NCBI GenBank assembly: GCA_021234155.1
Contig: JAJEKV010000061.1
Coordinates: 4,892,653-4,956,652, forward strand
Direction: 5' to 3'
Origin: Isoetes taiwanensis
Lineage: Eukaryota > Streptophyta > Lycopodiopsida > Isoetales > Isoetaceae
DNA length: 64,000 nt
The number at the start of each line of letters is the position of its first letter. Within the stretch, counting starts at the first letter, position 1. Of the stretch, positions 11,600 through 27,700 are shown piece after piece. The notes beneath the pieces were generated by a model. That model had not been told where the DNA came from. It was given only the letters and a program-made list of their open reading frames with translations, and made no database searches. The position numbers and the translations under genes were made by a program.

Positions 11600-12885
11600 T
11601 TGAATTATAGATGCTTCGATACTTTAGATGCTTAGGATGTGTTACATCTAACGCATCTTTCTTAAGATGCTTTTGAACTTAGTTTGATATTGCATAGCAA
11701 ATCTCAATACATTCTCTGCAATGGTTACAATGAGTTTTTTGTGTTTTAGTTGTGATGGTTAGTCTCCAAGCCTCAAAGTGCTCGTTTCATAGCAAGATTT
11801 CGTGACTCTTTGTTCCTTAATGAACGACTTCAGCTTGACATAAAATTTGGAAGATTTTATAAGAATAATAATAATGAAGAAAATTATACTATGCATTTAA
11901 TGCGTTATAGTCTAATGCATGTGCGAAGAACCATACAATCTACATCTACCTGCCTGCACAAGCATAATTAATAGCCAAATCAAACAAGTATGTAGTCATT
12001 ATACTTCTCCAACAAGCATTCCGTATACCGTAATTAAGTCTCGGCACGTCTTTAATGCTCCATACAAAGGGGACCAACTTTAATGCCTTTTTATTGAATG
12101 GCACGCTTTGTGAAGTGTAAGTGTGTGTGATACCAGGTCCTCTGATCTTACACACGAGCTTTACCCAGAAAGTTGTCAGCCTTCCGAAATAAACATGCCA
12201 TTTTTACAACTATTTTCACACGAATTTTGAGCCCCTCGATTCTCGCTTGGTAATAACGTGATTTCCTCCATGTATTTTAAAGTAAAGAAATGCCACAGAC
12301 TGTGTGATAGTGTGAATAGTCAGATCTGTGTATTTTTTAGTCCAAAAGACACTTCATAAAGCAAGGATCTAACATACATGAGTAATAAATGTTGGTTTGT
12401 ATTTGTAGAAATTGAAGCATACATGATGGAAAACTGTCTGCCAAGCTGCACTTGTCTGCCTTGAAAGGCATAAACAGCAGCTGTTATTGACATAAAGGGC
12501 ATGGCAAGGAAGGATGTTTATTAAGGTAGTGGCAAAGTCTACACAAAGTAGACTTGTGGCCAACTTATGGCAACTCAAGTTATAGCATGTTTAGATTTCA
12601 CTGGAAACCAGAAGCAGCTTCTCCAAAGTGGAACCAAGTAATGAATCAATTATCTGAAGAGAAATATTGCCATTTTTCTTTCGTTGCAAGCCCATGTCTC
12701 TGAAATTCTCAACTCCAAATCCATCTGACTTGTCTATGCACAATTGTGGGATGATGTTTGTCTGTACCAGTCTGCTCAACTACTTTATATAAATGATTGA
12801 CACAGATAACCTGTGAACTGTCACTGTATATATGCTGTAGGCATGCCTTATTGGGCATCCCAATTTCAAGCTGTCTCTTCTTCAG
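11600..12885. other. Intergenic, nothing recognised
   Basis: AT-rich DNA between the LTR element and the stop codon of the GH9 gene. Only short random ORFs are present. The part next to 12885 should contain the 3' UTR and polyadenylation site of the endoglucanase, which I could not locate. Confidence 0.6.
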
Positions 12886-16550
<3,665 letters not shown>

Positions 16551-16551
16551 T

Positions 16552-16766
16552 CCTCCATACCTTAAGTGTGTCCTCTCCAATCTGGCATGCCAACAATGCA
16601 GGCAACCTCTGCCATCTGGCTTCATATATAACACCATCAAACCTCAAGCACTACCTTAAATGTATCCTCTCTCCAATCTGGCATCTAAAACTTCTACTTT
16701 GCCAACAATGCTGGCAACCTTTGCCACCTGGCTTCATATATAACCCCACCAAACCTCAACACTACT
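16552..16766 (+). repeat. Imperfect tandem repeat, two units of about 100-115 bp
   Basis: The block from CCTTAAGTGTGTCCTCTCC to CACCATCAAACCTCAAGCA is repeated from about 16652 with substitutions and an insertion of about 17 bp after TCTGGCAT. Both units contain CTGGCTTCATATATAAC. Confidence 0.75.
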
Positions 16767-16799
16767 TTCCAACTCCTAAACAGAAAACGTGAAAGCAAT

Positions 16800-17590
16800 C
16801 ATCCCATCAAACATTTGCAAACACACATGGTTTTTGAGGGCACAGTTACCAATACAACGTGAAAACGTGTCAAGCACCGTTCTATTTCTTGAAGCATGAT
16901 CAATCAATAAACAATAGCAGTGGTAGAGATCAATATAGTGTACATATAGTCATGGAGAAAATGAAACTTTTGTTCATTCATCTAAGGACACTTGACTTTG
17001 CTGCAACCAAAATTGGTAATTGCACAGCAACAAAGGCTCAATCAAGTCAACATGTGTCCCTACCAATCACACCATATGCTACTTCGTTGGTGTGATATAA
17101 CTGACATTGTTTCATTGCTAGGATCAGATCACATGTTTTTCCAACATAGCATTAAGTGTATTTAAGTCTGTGTTTGCTTATGCATGTTACTTCTATTATA
17201 AATACGAAATTTAGTTACATCAAACACGTCAAAATATAGGTTTTAGTTCGCCTTTTGTAGTTTTTCGTATGCCAACATCAATCATATTAGACCATCCTTG
17301 TTTTTAGTATTGGATGGACCTGCTAAAATAGGATAACTATAATTTGAAGCCAAAGTTTTCTATTTTATTTAATGATGATACACAGGTGCCATTAAGTGTT
17401 TAGTTCACATGTGATTCTTTTTTCTTTTAGGAAGACAAAGGGATAAAGAAATGTAATAAAAAAGGAATAAACATGTTACATTGGAAAAAGAAATCTTGGC
17501 AGCCATAGTGAACGAAGACATCAAGGGTAGACGCTTTGATGGTATATACTCTTCAATGACTCATTACCACCAAGAGTTTTTCTCTCGAAT
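16800..17590. other. Intergenic, nothing recognised
   Basis: AT-rich DNA with only short ORFs. No homology, RNA gene or repeat family was recognised. Confidence 0.5.
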
Positions 17591-17611
17591 TTTTTTTCAG
17601 CTGAGGGGAGA

Positions 17612-17770
17612 AAAGGGGGGAAGGAAGGAAGGAAGGAAGGAAGGAAGGAAGGAAGAAATTTTTAACGTCCACGGAACCCAATCGGGTTAAAGGGAGGAGG
17701 GGTAATTCTAACTAATACTGCACTTATTGCATCTATGGTATTAGATCCCATAGACCTTTGGCCTCCCTAG
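17612..17770 (-). mobile_element. LINE 3' end with (TTCC)n tail, possibly composite
   Basis: On the minus strand: hairpin AACCC-GATT-GGGTT (17688-17675), then CCGTGGACGTTAAAAATTTC, then about ten TTCC units (plus-strand GGAA, 17612-17653). This matches the ends of the LINE G type. At the other side the plus strand shows AGACCTTTGGCCT (17745-17757), CCCTAGGTTAC and a short AATTC-type tail (17770-17790), which resembles an opposite-facing end. The inner limits are unclear. Confidence 0.55.
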
Positions 17771-17790
17771 GTTACAATTCAATTCAATTT

Positions 17791-18920
17791 CATTCTAGTA
17801 GCATAAATGATGGACAAGCCAGAAATGTATGTTGTTCGTCTTCTAGAGTCACATTTGGAGCACATATATGTTCAACATTCTCGCACCTCATGAGTCCATC
17901 TTTCTATCTCAGTTCCACAATGCGAACGAGTACTCTGCACTCCACAAGACAATGTCAAGCTGATTTGCTCCTTATGATATATTGTCCTCCAAGTTATTAG
18001 CATTCCATTCCATTGGCACTCAAGAATTTGTATTAAATAATCGTCTACAATAGTACAGGGTGGGAGATCGAGTTAGCAGCAGTAGTTGCAAGAGATTTGA
18101 AGGTTTCAACAAAATAATTCCAAGGAAGATGGAGACGCCAAGAGAAAAGGGAAACAAACAAGGATTACGTAGGTCGAGTAAATAATTAGATAAGTGGATT
18201 AATAATGTGAATTCATCCTAGAACCAAGAACCATCTCTGTAATTTAATATCTAATCAATGAACCCCAATCAATGAATGCAGATGTAAGATTAGAGTAGAT
18301 TAGGAGTCAAATTACTTTTATTTATACAATTATTTTCTATGGACTCTATCGTATCTGTACCTTTTGTGGTGCAAAAGGAGGGTACTGACCTAGAAGTTGT
18401 AGATGAGATCCTCCTAGGTAATTCCTCTTTAAACCTCAACAATTCAACATGTGCATAATATCCCGTTTGGATGTTGGTGGCATGTTATGATTGGGATGTA
18501 TAAGGGGAACATTGATTGCTACAGTTGGGACCTTGGTGTGTATTAGGGTTCCATCATGGGCTAGGTCTAATAGTCTATCATTGCATGTAGGCAGAGTATG
18601 GGCCTGACACCTCCTGAGCGATGCCTTGTCTTATTGGGGTTAAGTTAGATACAAACATGATGCATGCTAGCCGGGATTCCTAGGCCCCTCCCCATTGCAG
18701 GTCGAGTGCTTTGGAAAGGTACATTTATATGGTTGATCATAGGAAACATCACACTTGCCAACTAGAAAAAGGCGAGGTCTATCACATCATTTTTCTTTTC
18801 TGTTTTTTCTTTTTGTTGAAGGACATCACACTTTATCTAACAAAAAATCAAATACAAGCAGAGATGCAAAGAGGAATAAAATTTCAGAGTATAAGTGAAG
18901 ACCCACTAAGTGGAGCAGTC
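17791..18920. other. Intergenic, nothing recognised
   Basis: No convincing coding potential, RNA gene or repeat family was recognised between the LINE tag and the decayed L1. Confidence 0.5.
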
Positions 18921-18924
18921 AGCC

Positions 18925-21900
18925 CTATGCATAGGATTGCACATCTAAATATTCCTCAAAGATCAACCACCTCTTACGAGGGGCAAGCGAAAAACAATGA
19001 TAAGTCTCAACAATGATACATTGAGCATATTGAAGAGCGCAGTCATCTGCCATATCCAGATCTTTGAAGACCACAATTTTTATCTTTTCTAGATAGTCCA
19101 AAGCAACTAAATTGATGCTAGATAAAGAACCTGGCTTTGTAACTTTATTCAGGTACTGAGATAAATGATCAAAAGCACTTGTTGATTTATTAGTGAGACC
19201 TGAAAAAAGAGACAAACCAATCCCACACATGAAGAAATAATGCTTAATAGTCTCAGTTCCATGCTTGCATATTGGACGATACTCTAGGGTCAAATTTGTG
19301 GACAAGCACATTAATCTAAAGACACTTGTGAAGAATTTGCCACCAAAATACTACTACTTTAGGATGAAGTAGCTTTTTCCATATTTAAATCCACATCTGC
19401 TTTCATTGAGGAGGAAGGACCTGATGCACTTCTTAACCTTATATTGATAATCCCACACCAAAATATCCTTTGTTGTGGCAGATTAGGTTGTAGATAGTCA
19501 ACAACTCTTTTGCCAAAGAGCTCTATTCGATCGCCCCAAAAAAAAACTTTAACTGGAAAGCCTCACATGTCAGCAAATGGCTTGAGTCATACTAAGCTAC
19601 AATTACTAAGACTCCAGTCGGTTTCCAACGTCTCTGAGTCAATGGATGCACTATAAAACGAAGTGGTGCATTGTCATACAAAGGGATCCACCAACACAAG
19701 GCAATCAACTGAGCACAAGTGGTTGGGGTTGATATGAGATAATATTCTGACTGCATGCCAAGTTTTCGACAAGCCCTTAAAAAATAAAGAAGCATTAGGA
19801 CAAGGGCACAAATCATAGAAGAGACCCCATGGAAGAACAGATTTAAGTGTGGTTTTATCAAAGGGATACAATGAATAAGAGCCTGGGCAATAAGCCATAA
19901 CTCAGGAGAATCTTCCTTATGCAATAGAAGCCTCAAAGTTTACCCGGGGGGTGCACTTATACAAAGGGGGGTATGCCATGTGCGTGCAAAGGGTGACCAA
20001 AAACACCCCTGTATACGATTTTTTGAAAGGCAAATTCGACCCCTTTCATTCAAAATTTACCCCAAGTAGTGGCAAGAAAACCCCTTAACTCATACATATA
20101 CGTGTGAAGATGGTCGAAAAAACCCTTCTATGAGTCACTTAGGCACATTATATGGCACCCACAGTGAATCCCCCTTGAAAATTAATTCAAAGATCATGAC
20201 TTTACTCTGCAAATGAAGATCAGTCATGCGCAAACCTCCAATAGACTCACGTACAATTAGACCATGCAATCTTAACCATAACACTTCCTTCATTTCCACA
20301 CCAAATAAAGTTTCTAATGACACCCACAATCTCCTGAAACGTTGATTGATAAGATAAGATAAGATAAGATAAGATAAGATAAGATAAGATAAGATAAGAT
20401 AAGATAAGATAAGATAAGATAAGATAAGATAAGATAAGAAATTTTTACGTCCACGGGAACCCAACGGGTTTGCAAGGGCAGCAGCCCATCTAAAACCTAG
20501 GGACTAGGCCCCATCACCAAACACAATAACCAAATATTAAAAGACTACCAAGAACAAGATAAGATAATGGTAATGCTAGTGGTAAACTTATGCTTCTAAA
20601 ATTATCTAGACATAGCCAGTCCAAGGATTGGAAGGCCATTGATCTAGGATAATTGCTGCACCTCCCCTGTACACTGCCCATTTCTTTTGCAGGCGGGCTG
20701 CCCTCACCTTGCAGAGCTCCTCCTTACGGTTACACAATTGAAGAAAGGATGGCAGAAGCCATATAGACATGTATTGCTTAAAACATGCTTAGCAACTGTC
20801 ACCCTTTCAGGTATAGAGACTTAACGATATTCTACCAAAAAGTATGTCTTCGGGACCTCTCTATTATGACATCTCAAGCATCAGAAGCTGAAACATGAAG
20901 GAAAAATTTCAAATATCCCCCTTAATTCCAAAAATATATTCCAAATGAAGAGCATTTTTGGAAAACTCCTTAAACTCAAAATTTTCTTCACGAACATTAT
21001 AGATTAGATAAAATCAAACTCTTCTAAATTGGAGTCGAAATTCACAAGTTATGTGCATTTATATTGTTTTTTATAGCAAGCACTTAAAATACTATCACTT
21101 GAAGATTCCAACTCCATTTTAGACGATTGTACTATTATTGGACAGTCCTTATTCTCATCTATAAGTTTCATAGTTAGTTGATCACAAAAAAGTTATTGGC
21201 ATTTGAGTATAATACCCACCCTGTTTCTAGGGGTATTTTGGGGAATATTTGTAGACTTGAGGAGTATATCTGGAATTTTTTCAAACATACCCAATACCAA
21301 GAAGCTTGGTCGCCTTCCCATGAGGCAACACCTTCTATGGATAAGTAAGAACACATGATGGGACTTCAACTTGTAGAGTCCACAGTGCAGAACAATTTTG
21401 CCAACCTACCACAACTCCGGACTTTAAGGAAAAGGTGTGAAGTAGAAAATTTGTATTTTGGTGATTATCATCCTCTTCTATCAGAATAAACAGGTATCAT
21501 CTGCAAACTGATTACATATTTCTTGAGAGCCATTCTCCATAAGTAGACCCCTAATAACGCCATCCTCAGCAGCACTAGAGAACGACTATGAGAGCACCTC
21601 TGCTATAATTGAAAAAAGCAATATAGCCAAGGGGCAACCCTGACGAACTCCTCTACCAACAAGAAACAGAAAAAAGGACTCCCCTGAAAAGTATTGTAGA
21701 TCTTGCAGAAATATGAAGCTTCATCACATCCCTTTTGAATGGGATACCAAACCCTACGCCCAATAGATACTTCTCTAAAAAAACCCCAATCCACACTGTC
21801 ATAAAGCTTTGGGCAACATCAAGTTTAAGATATACGATGCAATGGGCCTTTAACCTTGTCCAATACATGCCTTTATATGTCACGACAACATTATCAAGGA

Positions 21901-22340
21901 TACACATTCCAAGCAAGAATCCTATCTAGGTGGAAGATATTGACTCAACAAAAACAACACGAAGCTTCTCTACCAGAGCTTTCACAAAACCTTATACGTC
22001 GTAGAGAGCACGCTATAGAATGCCAATTAAAACTGGTCTTGGGTTCTTTACACTTGCAAATACGAAAAATGCAACCTGTATTAAGAATCTTGTCCAAACT
22101 TCCAAATATTCTAAATTCACAAAATGCATTCTATACATCATCTCCAATTCATTCCCAATAGTTTTGAGAAATTTCTACTAGAAAACCATCAAGATCTGGA
22201 CATTTTCCTTTTCTTCAAGAGGTTAGCCCCAGAACCCAGACCATCCTTGATATTTGTCTCCAAACGTGAGCGTTGCTCTACTGAGACAATAGAATGCACT
22301 TTAAACAATATAACAGATTGCATACCCTCCTGAAAGGGTA
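18925..22340 (-). pseudogene. Plant L1-type LINE ORF2, degenerate
   Basis: Minus-strand remnants of the usual plant L1 ORF2. From 22333 leftward: a PDLDGF-like segment (near 22195), LDNVVVTYKG (about 21890) and YLKLDVAQSFMTVDWGFF spanning two frames (about 21780-21830), which are RT palm motifs, then RQGCPLAILLFSIIAEVL (about 21600-21650). Further downstream are ESIGGLRMTDLHLQSK (about 20200-20250), WWIPLYDNAPLRF (about 19670) and the C-terminal region with CKHGTETIKHYFFMC (about 19230-19280), resembling the plant zf-RVT domain. Many stops and frameshifts make it inactive. A LINE tag with a (CTTAT)n tail is inserted at 20340-20556. Confidence 0.7.
20344..20556 (-). mobile_element. LINE 3' end with (CTTAT)n tail inside the decayed L1
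   Basis: The minus strand carries a short body (20556-20440) ending in hairpin AACCC-GTT-GGGTT (20470-20458), CCGTGGACGTAAAAATTT and about 18 CTTAT units (plus-strand GATAA, 20347-20439). AAGATAAGAT recurs immediately on the other side (20557-20568), which fits a target duplication containing the repeat unit. The body is about 117 bp, so this is a severely 5'-truncated copy. Confidence 0.7.
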
Positions 22341-22357
22341 AGCGTTGTCGAGCAAAG

Positions 22358-22445
22358 AATGAGGCAAAATGATTGTGAAGGTAATGCTTTTCCTAGATAC
22401 CATACCATGGAAAAGCATTACCTTCACAATTCATTTTGCCTCATT
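22358..22445. repeat. 36-bp inverted repeat with 15-nt loop
   Basis: The arms 22358-22393 and 22409-22445 are reverse complements apart from one extra base. The loop is TAGATACCATACCAT. The left arm belongs to the upstream edge of the decayed L1, so the right arm looks like an inverted copy made at the end of the insertion. An RNA from here would form a near-perfect hairpin. Confidence 0.9.
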
Positions 22446-24227
22446 GAATGGAGACTAGGTCTAAAAGAAGAAGCTCAAGAAGCTCAAGGTACGGGAGGAC
22501 TAAGAGCTTTCATTGCTGCCTATGGGAGACCAGAGGGTAGAATGTAGTGGAGGCAACACCCAAATAGGAGGCTGGAAGTAGCACAGAGATTGTGGACCAC
22601 CCTTTTGGGGAGGCTTTAACATACATGTTCTCATGGCGGGAAGATGGTGAAACCTTACCCCTTAGTACACCTTGGAACAGGTTATGTGCTCTCCTTTAGT
22701 ACTGTTGTGTAACTGTGGAGATTGAGGCCTAATTAACGTGCGGGAAGAAACTCTTCGTGTTTATTTCTGCTGCCTGTCTATAATTTTGGTGGGTGGAGCA
22801 TATGGTGGTGTTATCTCCAGATCGTCACGAGACTTTTACTTTAGTCTGATGCTGTGATTCATTTTGCTCATTCTAGTACGATACCGGGGTGCATATGTTC
22901 AGTTATGTCCAATTTAATCCATTAGGGGATCTCTATGTAGCATACTTTACTTATTGATAAAATATAAAAATATCTTGCCTACCAAAAAAAAAGAAGGGGG
23001 GAAGGGGGGGTAATGCTTTAGCTACACTGGGTCAGAGGCTTCGAAGCCATCTGGTAAGGGAAAAGAATTAATAGAAGTTGCCATCCGCCTCCTTTTAGCA
23101 GCCCTAAAAAGGAACTGTGAACACCTATCATCAGACTTGAACCAGCTAAACTAGCTTCCAATCTAGCTGCATTCATCTGTCCAACCTTAATACCCTTAAT
23201 TTTTGTCAAATTTTGCTTCTCTTTAACTTCAAAAGTAGGGGCCTGAGCTCTGCATATTTCTAACTCCTTATATATAGCTGTCAACTATCCTCTAGTCTCA
23301 ACGGTAGCCATGTCAGCCATGACCTGTTACCCAGTATCCAAGCTTCCTAGCATCCAAATAGACGCCAGTATAGCAACCCACATTTCCAATGACATCCAAA
23401 TGCACATACCTCAGCTCGATAGAACACATCCACTGGTGATATCTTAAAAATCAAGTTGAGCCTTTCGTGGTAGAAGATCACCCAAAATGGAGCCAATATC
23501 TTTTTTATTATCACGAATCATCAAATCAATTTCTCTTGAAACATGAAAAGAAGAAATAGCAAAAGACAAAGCTTTCTTAATCCAATTGCTAAAACATTCC
23601 CTTATTACCCTATTCACTAAATTTCCAGACCACCTTGGTAAGGCTGGGAATGGAGCCACAGCTGGAGCGCTTCCTCACTTTGACTAACTTTTCCCTTCTT
23701 TTGCCGAGTTGAAATGGAGTGAGATCTTCTTGAACTGAAAAATTAGTGCCCTTTAGGTAGAACAATGTCGATATTGCTAAATTAATTTTTGACGAAATAA
23801 AAGTACATCTAAAAGAACTGTAACCATAGAATATTCCTCCCTTTTGGCAACTCCGACAATGAGCAGATTCAAGCCTCGTGACGATAAGTCACATGTGGTT
23901 GTACTCAGCCTGCGAAGTGTCGTGTTGCAACAAGCACCCAGGGAGGTTTTTTATCCTTTTCCGTATGTATACTAGGGGTCATAGGGTTTTGGGATGTTCT
24001 TCTAGTTATAAAATCATAGGGAAAAGGGTCAAATTTGCCTATCAGAGGCATATCCCTTATAAAGAAGGTGGCTCCCCCGAGTCAATATCATGTCATTTTA
24101 ATCGTATTATTTGAATATCATGATGATATTTTATTATTATCGACTTATTATCTTAGATGGTATTGAATTTTGCTTTGTTAATGTTATTATATTTTGCTTT
24201 CTTAATGCTATGACTTTTGCCTTATCC
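22446..24227. other. Intergenic, nothing recognised
   Basis: Only short ORFs without recognisable family. A 71-codon minus-strand frame at 23444-23659 and an 88-codon one at 23018-23284 have no features I can identify. Confidence 0.45.
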
Positions 24228-24530
24228 AGGCACGGTATGACCAGTTAGTTCTGCCAGACCAGCCGTGACCTCAGTGGGCTTGTTGGGTTCATATCTTCAG
24301 GAGATTATGGATACACGGACTCAACTATGCCCTTCGGGGCGGACTTGAATTGTTGTACATGATTGTACAGTATACCAGCATATTACTGTTAGTGTTTTCC
24401 CCTTGAAAACCCTTCGGGGCGGGGGTTTTTTAATCTTGACAGTAATATGCTTGCTGCTCTTTTCTTTGTGTGGGTTCCATAGGCCAATTGGTCTCCGTGG
24501 ACGATAAAAATACATTCTATTCTATTCTTA
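24228..24530 (+). mobile_element. LINE G 3' end, 5'-truncated copy
   Basis: Plus-strand copy of the family found at 4628-4977 and 27140-27700. It begins in the last ORF2 codons (MDTRTQLCP near 24307-24335), followed by a stop, a 3' UTR with the GC-rich hairpin (AAAACCC with GGGGTTTT, 24404-24432), the terminal hairpin AGGCC-AATT-GGTCT (24481-24494), CCGTGGACGATAAAA, and a tail of TATTC units (24513-24527). Confidence 0.85.
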
Positions 24531-26600
24531 TCACTAGCCTCAATTAGATTAGTCTTCTCCATGTGGTTTGATGGCTAATTCTTTGGGTTACAATTAGAAG
24601 GTCTTGTGTTCAAGTTCCTTTTGGACATTTATGGGACCGTGAGATGTTGCGATGTGGTATGACGTAAAAAACTACTATTTATCTATAAAAAGAATGAATT
24701 TTTCTTAACCTAAAGAGTATGCAAATATTTGGTTAGTCATATTAAAAAAAAAAAAAAAAAAAATTATTCTTTGCCAAAAGAGTATGCACGGGTCGTTGTT
24801 TGAACTAATTTATTCCTAAAATTTCGCATGATTATGGTAGATTTTTATTAAGGATTATCAACTTATGTTTGCTTCCATCCATACCTCTTCTTGATTATGA
24901 TGATATTTTCTCTTCCTTTTTTTGGCATATTACATTGTTTTTTGCAATACTAGTGTGTTGCCATACAACTTTGGAGGTCCAGTGCAACTCCTCTTCGTGT
25001 TGATGATGGTGTAAATCATAGTCCACCAGGGGATTAAGATGAACATAGTACTTTAGGCAAGCATTACTTGGAACTTTTACCAAATGTGGCAAACGTGTAT
25101 GGATACAAAAGAAATCTCTGGTGCTGAAGGGTTAAGGCAATCTTATTGCTGAACTTTTACTTGTTCTTTGATTGTTTGGAAATAGTATTGGTTTCTTCTT
25201 CAAGAAAACTATGAGATTGTTCCGGTCTTGAAAGTTGGCGTAATGTTATGTATATGTTATTAATAGAAAATACCAAATCACTGATCTATATAGTATTGCA
25301 ATGATCATATAATGTTATAATGAATGCCGAGTACAAATGGTCGAATGCTTGTAGGATGCTTGTGCATAAATGTTATAATAGCAAACGGTGGCATCATTAA
25401 TTATGGGGATGATTGTGGACATGATTGAGTTATGTTGTCCCATGTGGAGTCCCTTTCATGAAATCCTCACAGAGGAAAGGTTGCCATGTTTTCATGGAAC
25501 TCAAAGAAAAGGCGTCAATTCATGATGGCATCCAAAGTTTGAGAATCAACAAGGAGGTAAGGTTCCTCATAATGGGCCCCAAAAGTAATAGAAATCATGG
25601 TGCATGGTGAAGGAGTCAGGTGATATTGAAAAGCAATATATAAAAAAAGGCAAGAAGAAGCAAGTAAAGCATATCACCCACCAAAAGAGAACATGTCGTA
25701 ACAACTACGCCTCTTATTAGCATTTACATTGACGGTGAGTAACGCGGTCATGAGATATTTTTTGCCTGTACAAATTAGTGAAGACAACGGTGGCACTAGT
25801 TTTCACGAGTTCGTTATATTTTAAGTGTGAAATATTGACATTTAGACATCTTTCCAATATGGACTATATTCGTTTCGTCAATGCATTTTACTATTGAGGC
25901 CACATGCCCACATGATTCCCCCTTCCTAATGTAATATATAATATCTTCCTAGTTTTTTCTTTTGGCATGAAATGTGGGTTCACACTAACTTGTTTGGTTA
26001 TTAGAGGTGCAACAACATTTTCAAGTTGGCCACCGTTTCTCCTTGGATTTGGTGGAGCCACTAAGTACTTGCATTTTCTTCTTAATGTTAGTCTTTCCTC
26101 TTAAAGTGGGCCCTTTTCCTGGTTTTACTTCCCTTCTAGGCTAAGGTCTTGGCCTTTATGCTTTTGGCATATCCTTTCTCTCTCCTTTTGTACTCTCAAC
26201 TATTATATATTGATAGGTCTTAGGCTTTTATATTGTGGTGACAATTTGGCTTTCCCTATAGAGTTGTAGGGTTTCCTTCATTACTAGCTTTTAGAAATAT
26301 TGGAAGCAAAATTAATGTACTTCATATAACTATAACTGTTAAAAGTTTACAAAAATTATAGTCTCGGCAAATATGGTCAAAGTTGGCCATGTTCTCATGT
26401 CTCATAGTTAGAGGAGTATGCTTCAACTATGCAATCCTTGCAAATGCAAGAAGCAACATCTTTTTTCAATTTCACCTACTTCTTACAATACTAAATTATG
26501 AGGTTTTACCATTGTTACAACTACAAGAAATTTATCGCATCACAGACATTTTTCTCTATTGATTTTCATGTACGAAGGGAAGTGATTTCCCTCTATTGGC
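24531..26600. other. Intergenic, nothing recognised
   Basis: AT-rich DNA with a poly(A) run near 24745-24762 and short ORFs only. No gene or mobile-element domain was recognised. Confidence 0.5.
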
Positions 26601-26611
26601 TGACTTTCCTA

Positions 26612-26965
26612 GATTCTATGAAAATTCCTTTAGGTTCCCTAAGATTCTATGAGGATTCCCCAAGATTTTTATATAATTCCTCTAGGTTCTTCAAGGTTTT
26701 CTAAGATTATGTTGGATTCCCTAAGATTCTATGAAGATTCCTCTAGATTCTCTTAAGATTCCCCTACGTTCCTTAAGATTTTATGAAGATTCCCTAGATT
26801 TCCTAAGATTCTATGAAGATTCTCCTAGATGCTCTTAAGATTTCTTTAGATTCTATAAAGATTCCCCCAGATTCTCTAATATTCTCTAAAGGTTCATTTA
26901 GATTCTCAATGATTCTATAAAGACTTCAGGATTCCCTAAAATACTATAAGAATTCTCTAAGAAGG
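26612..26965 (+). repeat. Degenerate minisatellite (GATTCTATGAAGATTCC-like)
   Basis: The phrase CCCTAAGATTCTATGAAGATTCC and shorter variants (CTAGATTCTCTTAAGATTCC) recur about a dozen times with drift, with units of roughly 20-30 bp built on GATTC and CTAAGATTC. No coding frame runs through it. Confidence 0.75.
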
Positions 26966-27130
26966 ACCCACTTCGATCATGTACAATGCTGGAGGAATAG
27001 GTGTGTTGTAAATTGTTCCATAAGCCACGACGTCTTGTAGACATTAAAAATACCACCACCATTAATTGTAGTGCCATTTCTTGGCATCTTCCTTAACCTA
27101 CTCTATAAGTTTCTCACACGTGTCAAATAT

Positions 27131-27700
27131 TTTCAGATAGAATAGAATAGAATAGAATAGATTTTTAGCGTCCACGGAGACCGACTGGCCTATGGGACCC
27201 AAACAAAAAAGAGAGCAGCAAACGTATTACTGACAGGATTAAAAAACCCCTGCCCCGAAGGGTTTTCGAGGGAAAAACCTTAGCAGTAATAAGTCTGCTG
27301 GCATGCTGTACAATTGTGTAGGACAGTTCAATGCCATCCCAGAAGACACAACTGAGTCCGTGCATCCATAACCTCCTGGAGATATGATCCCAACAAACCC
27401 ACTGACGCCGTATTCAACAACTCGTGCAACGGTTGGCCAGGCACTAGTAATCGAACATACTGCTCTCTGATATGGGCAAACGCTGGGCAGATCTGGAGGG
27501 CATGACATTCATCCTCAATGGCGCCCTGGTGGCAACACTGGCAAAGCCTTTGCTCTCGTGCTTCCCGAGCCCAACGTCCTGTCTCAATACGGAGGCGATG
27601 TGCACCCGTGCGAATGGAAGCTATAAGTCTGCTTCTTCATGGGCAGCTAGGTGTATAAGTACTGGTGTGGGCCTCTCGTGAGCCTGGGATTGAAGCATTG
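27131..27700 (-). mobile_element. LINE G 3' end with ORF2 C-terminus
   Basis: The longest G copy. On the minus strand it encodes the end of ORF2: RTGAHRLRIETGRWARE, then the CCHC finger CQCCHQGAIEDECHALQICP and AFAHIREQYVRLL, ending after VMDARTQLCLLGWH with a stop near 27327. This aligns with the C-termini of LINEs B-F (HHLGVETGRW, EDEKHVILTCPAY). The 3' UTR carries the GC-rich hairpin and the terminal hairpin AGGCC-AGTC-GGTCT (27191-27178), GTGGACGCTAAAAA and a tail of TATTC units (27136-27160). The copy is 5' truncated. Confidence 0.85.

Noticed and set aside
20135-20464. SYLIL repeat protein
   Set aside because: It is the (CTTAT)n tail read as codons, fused by chance to decayed L1 sequence.
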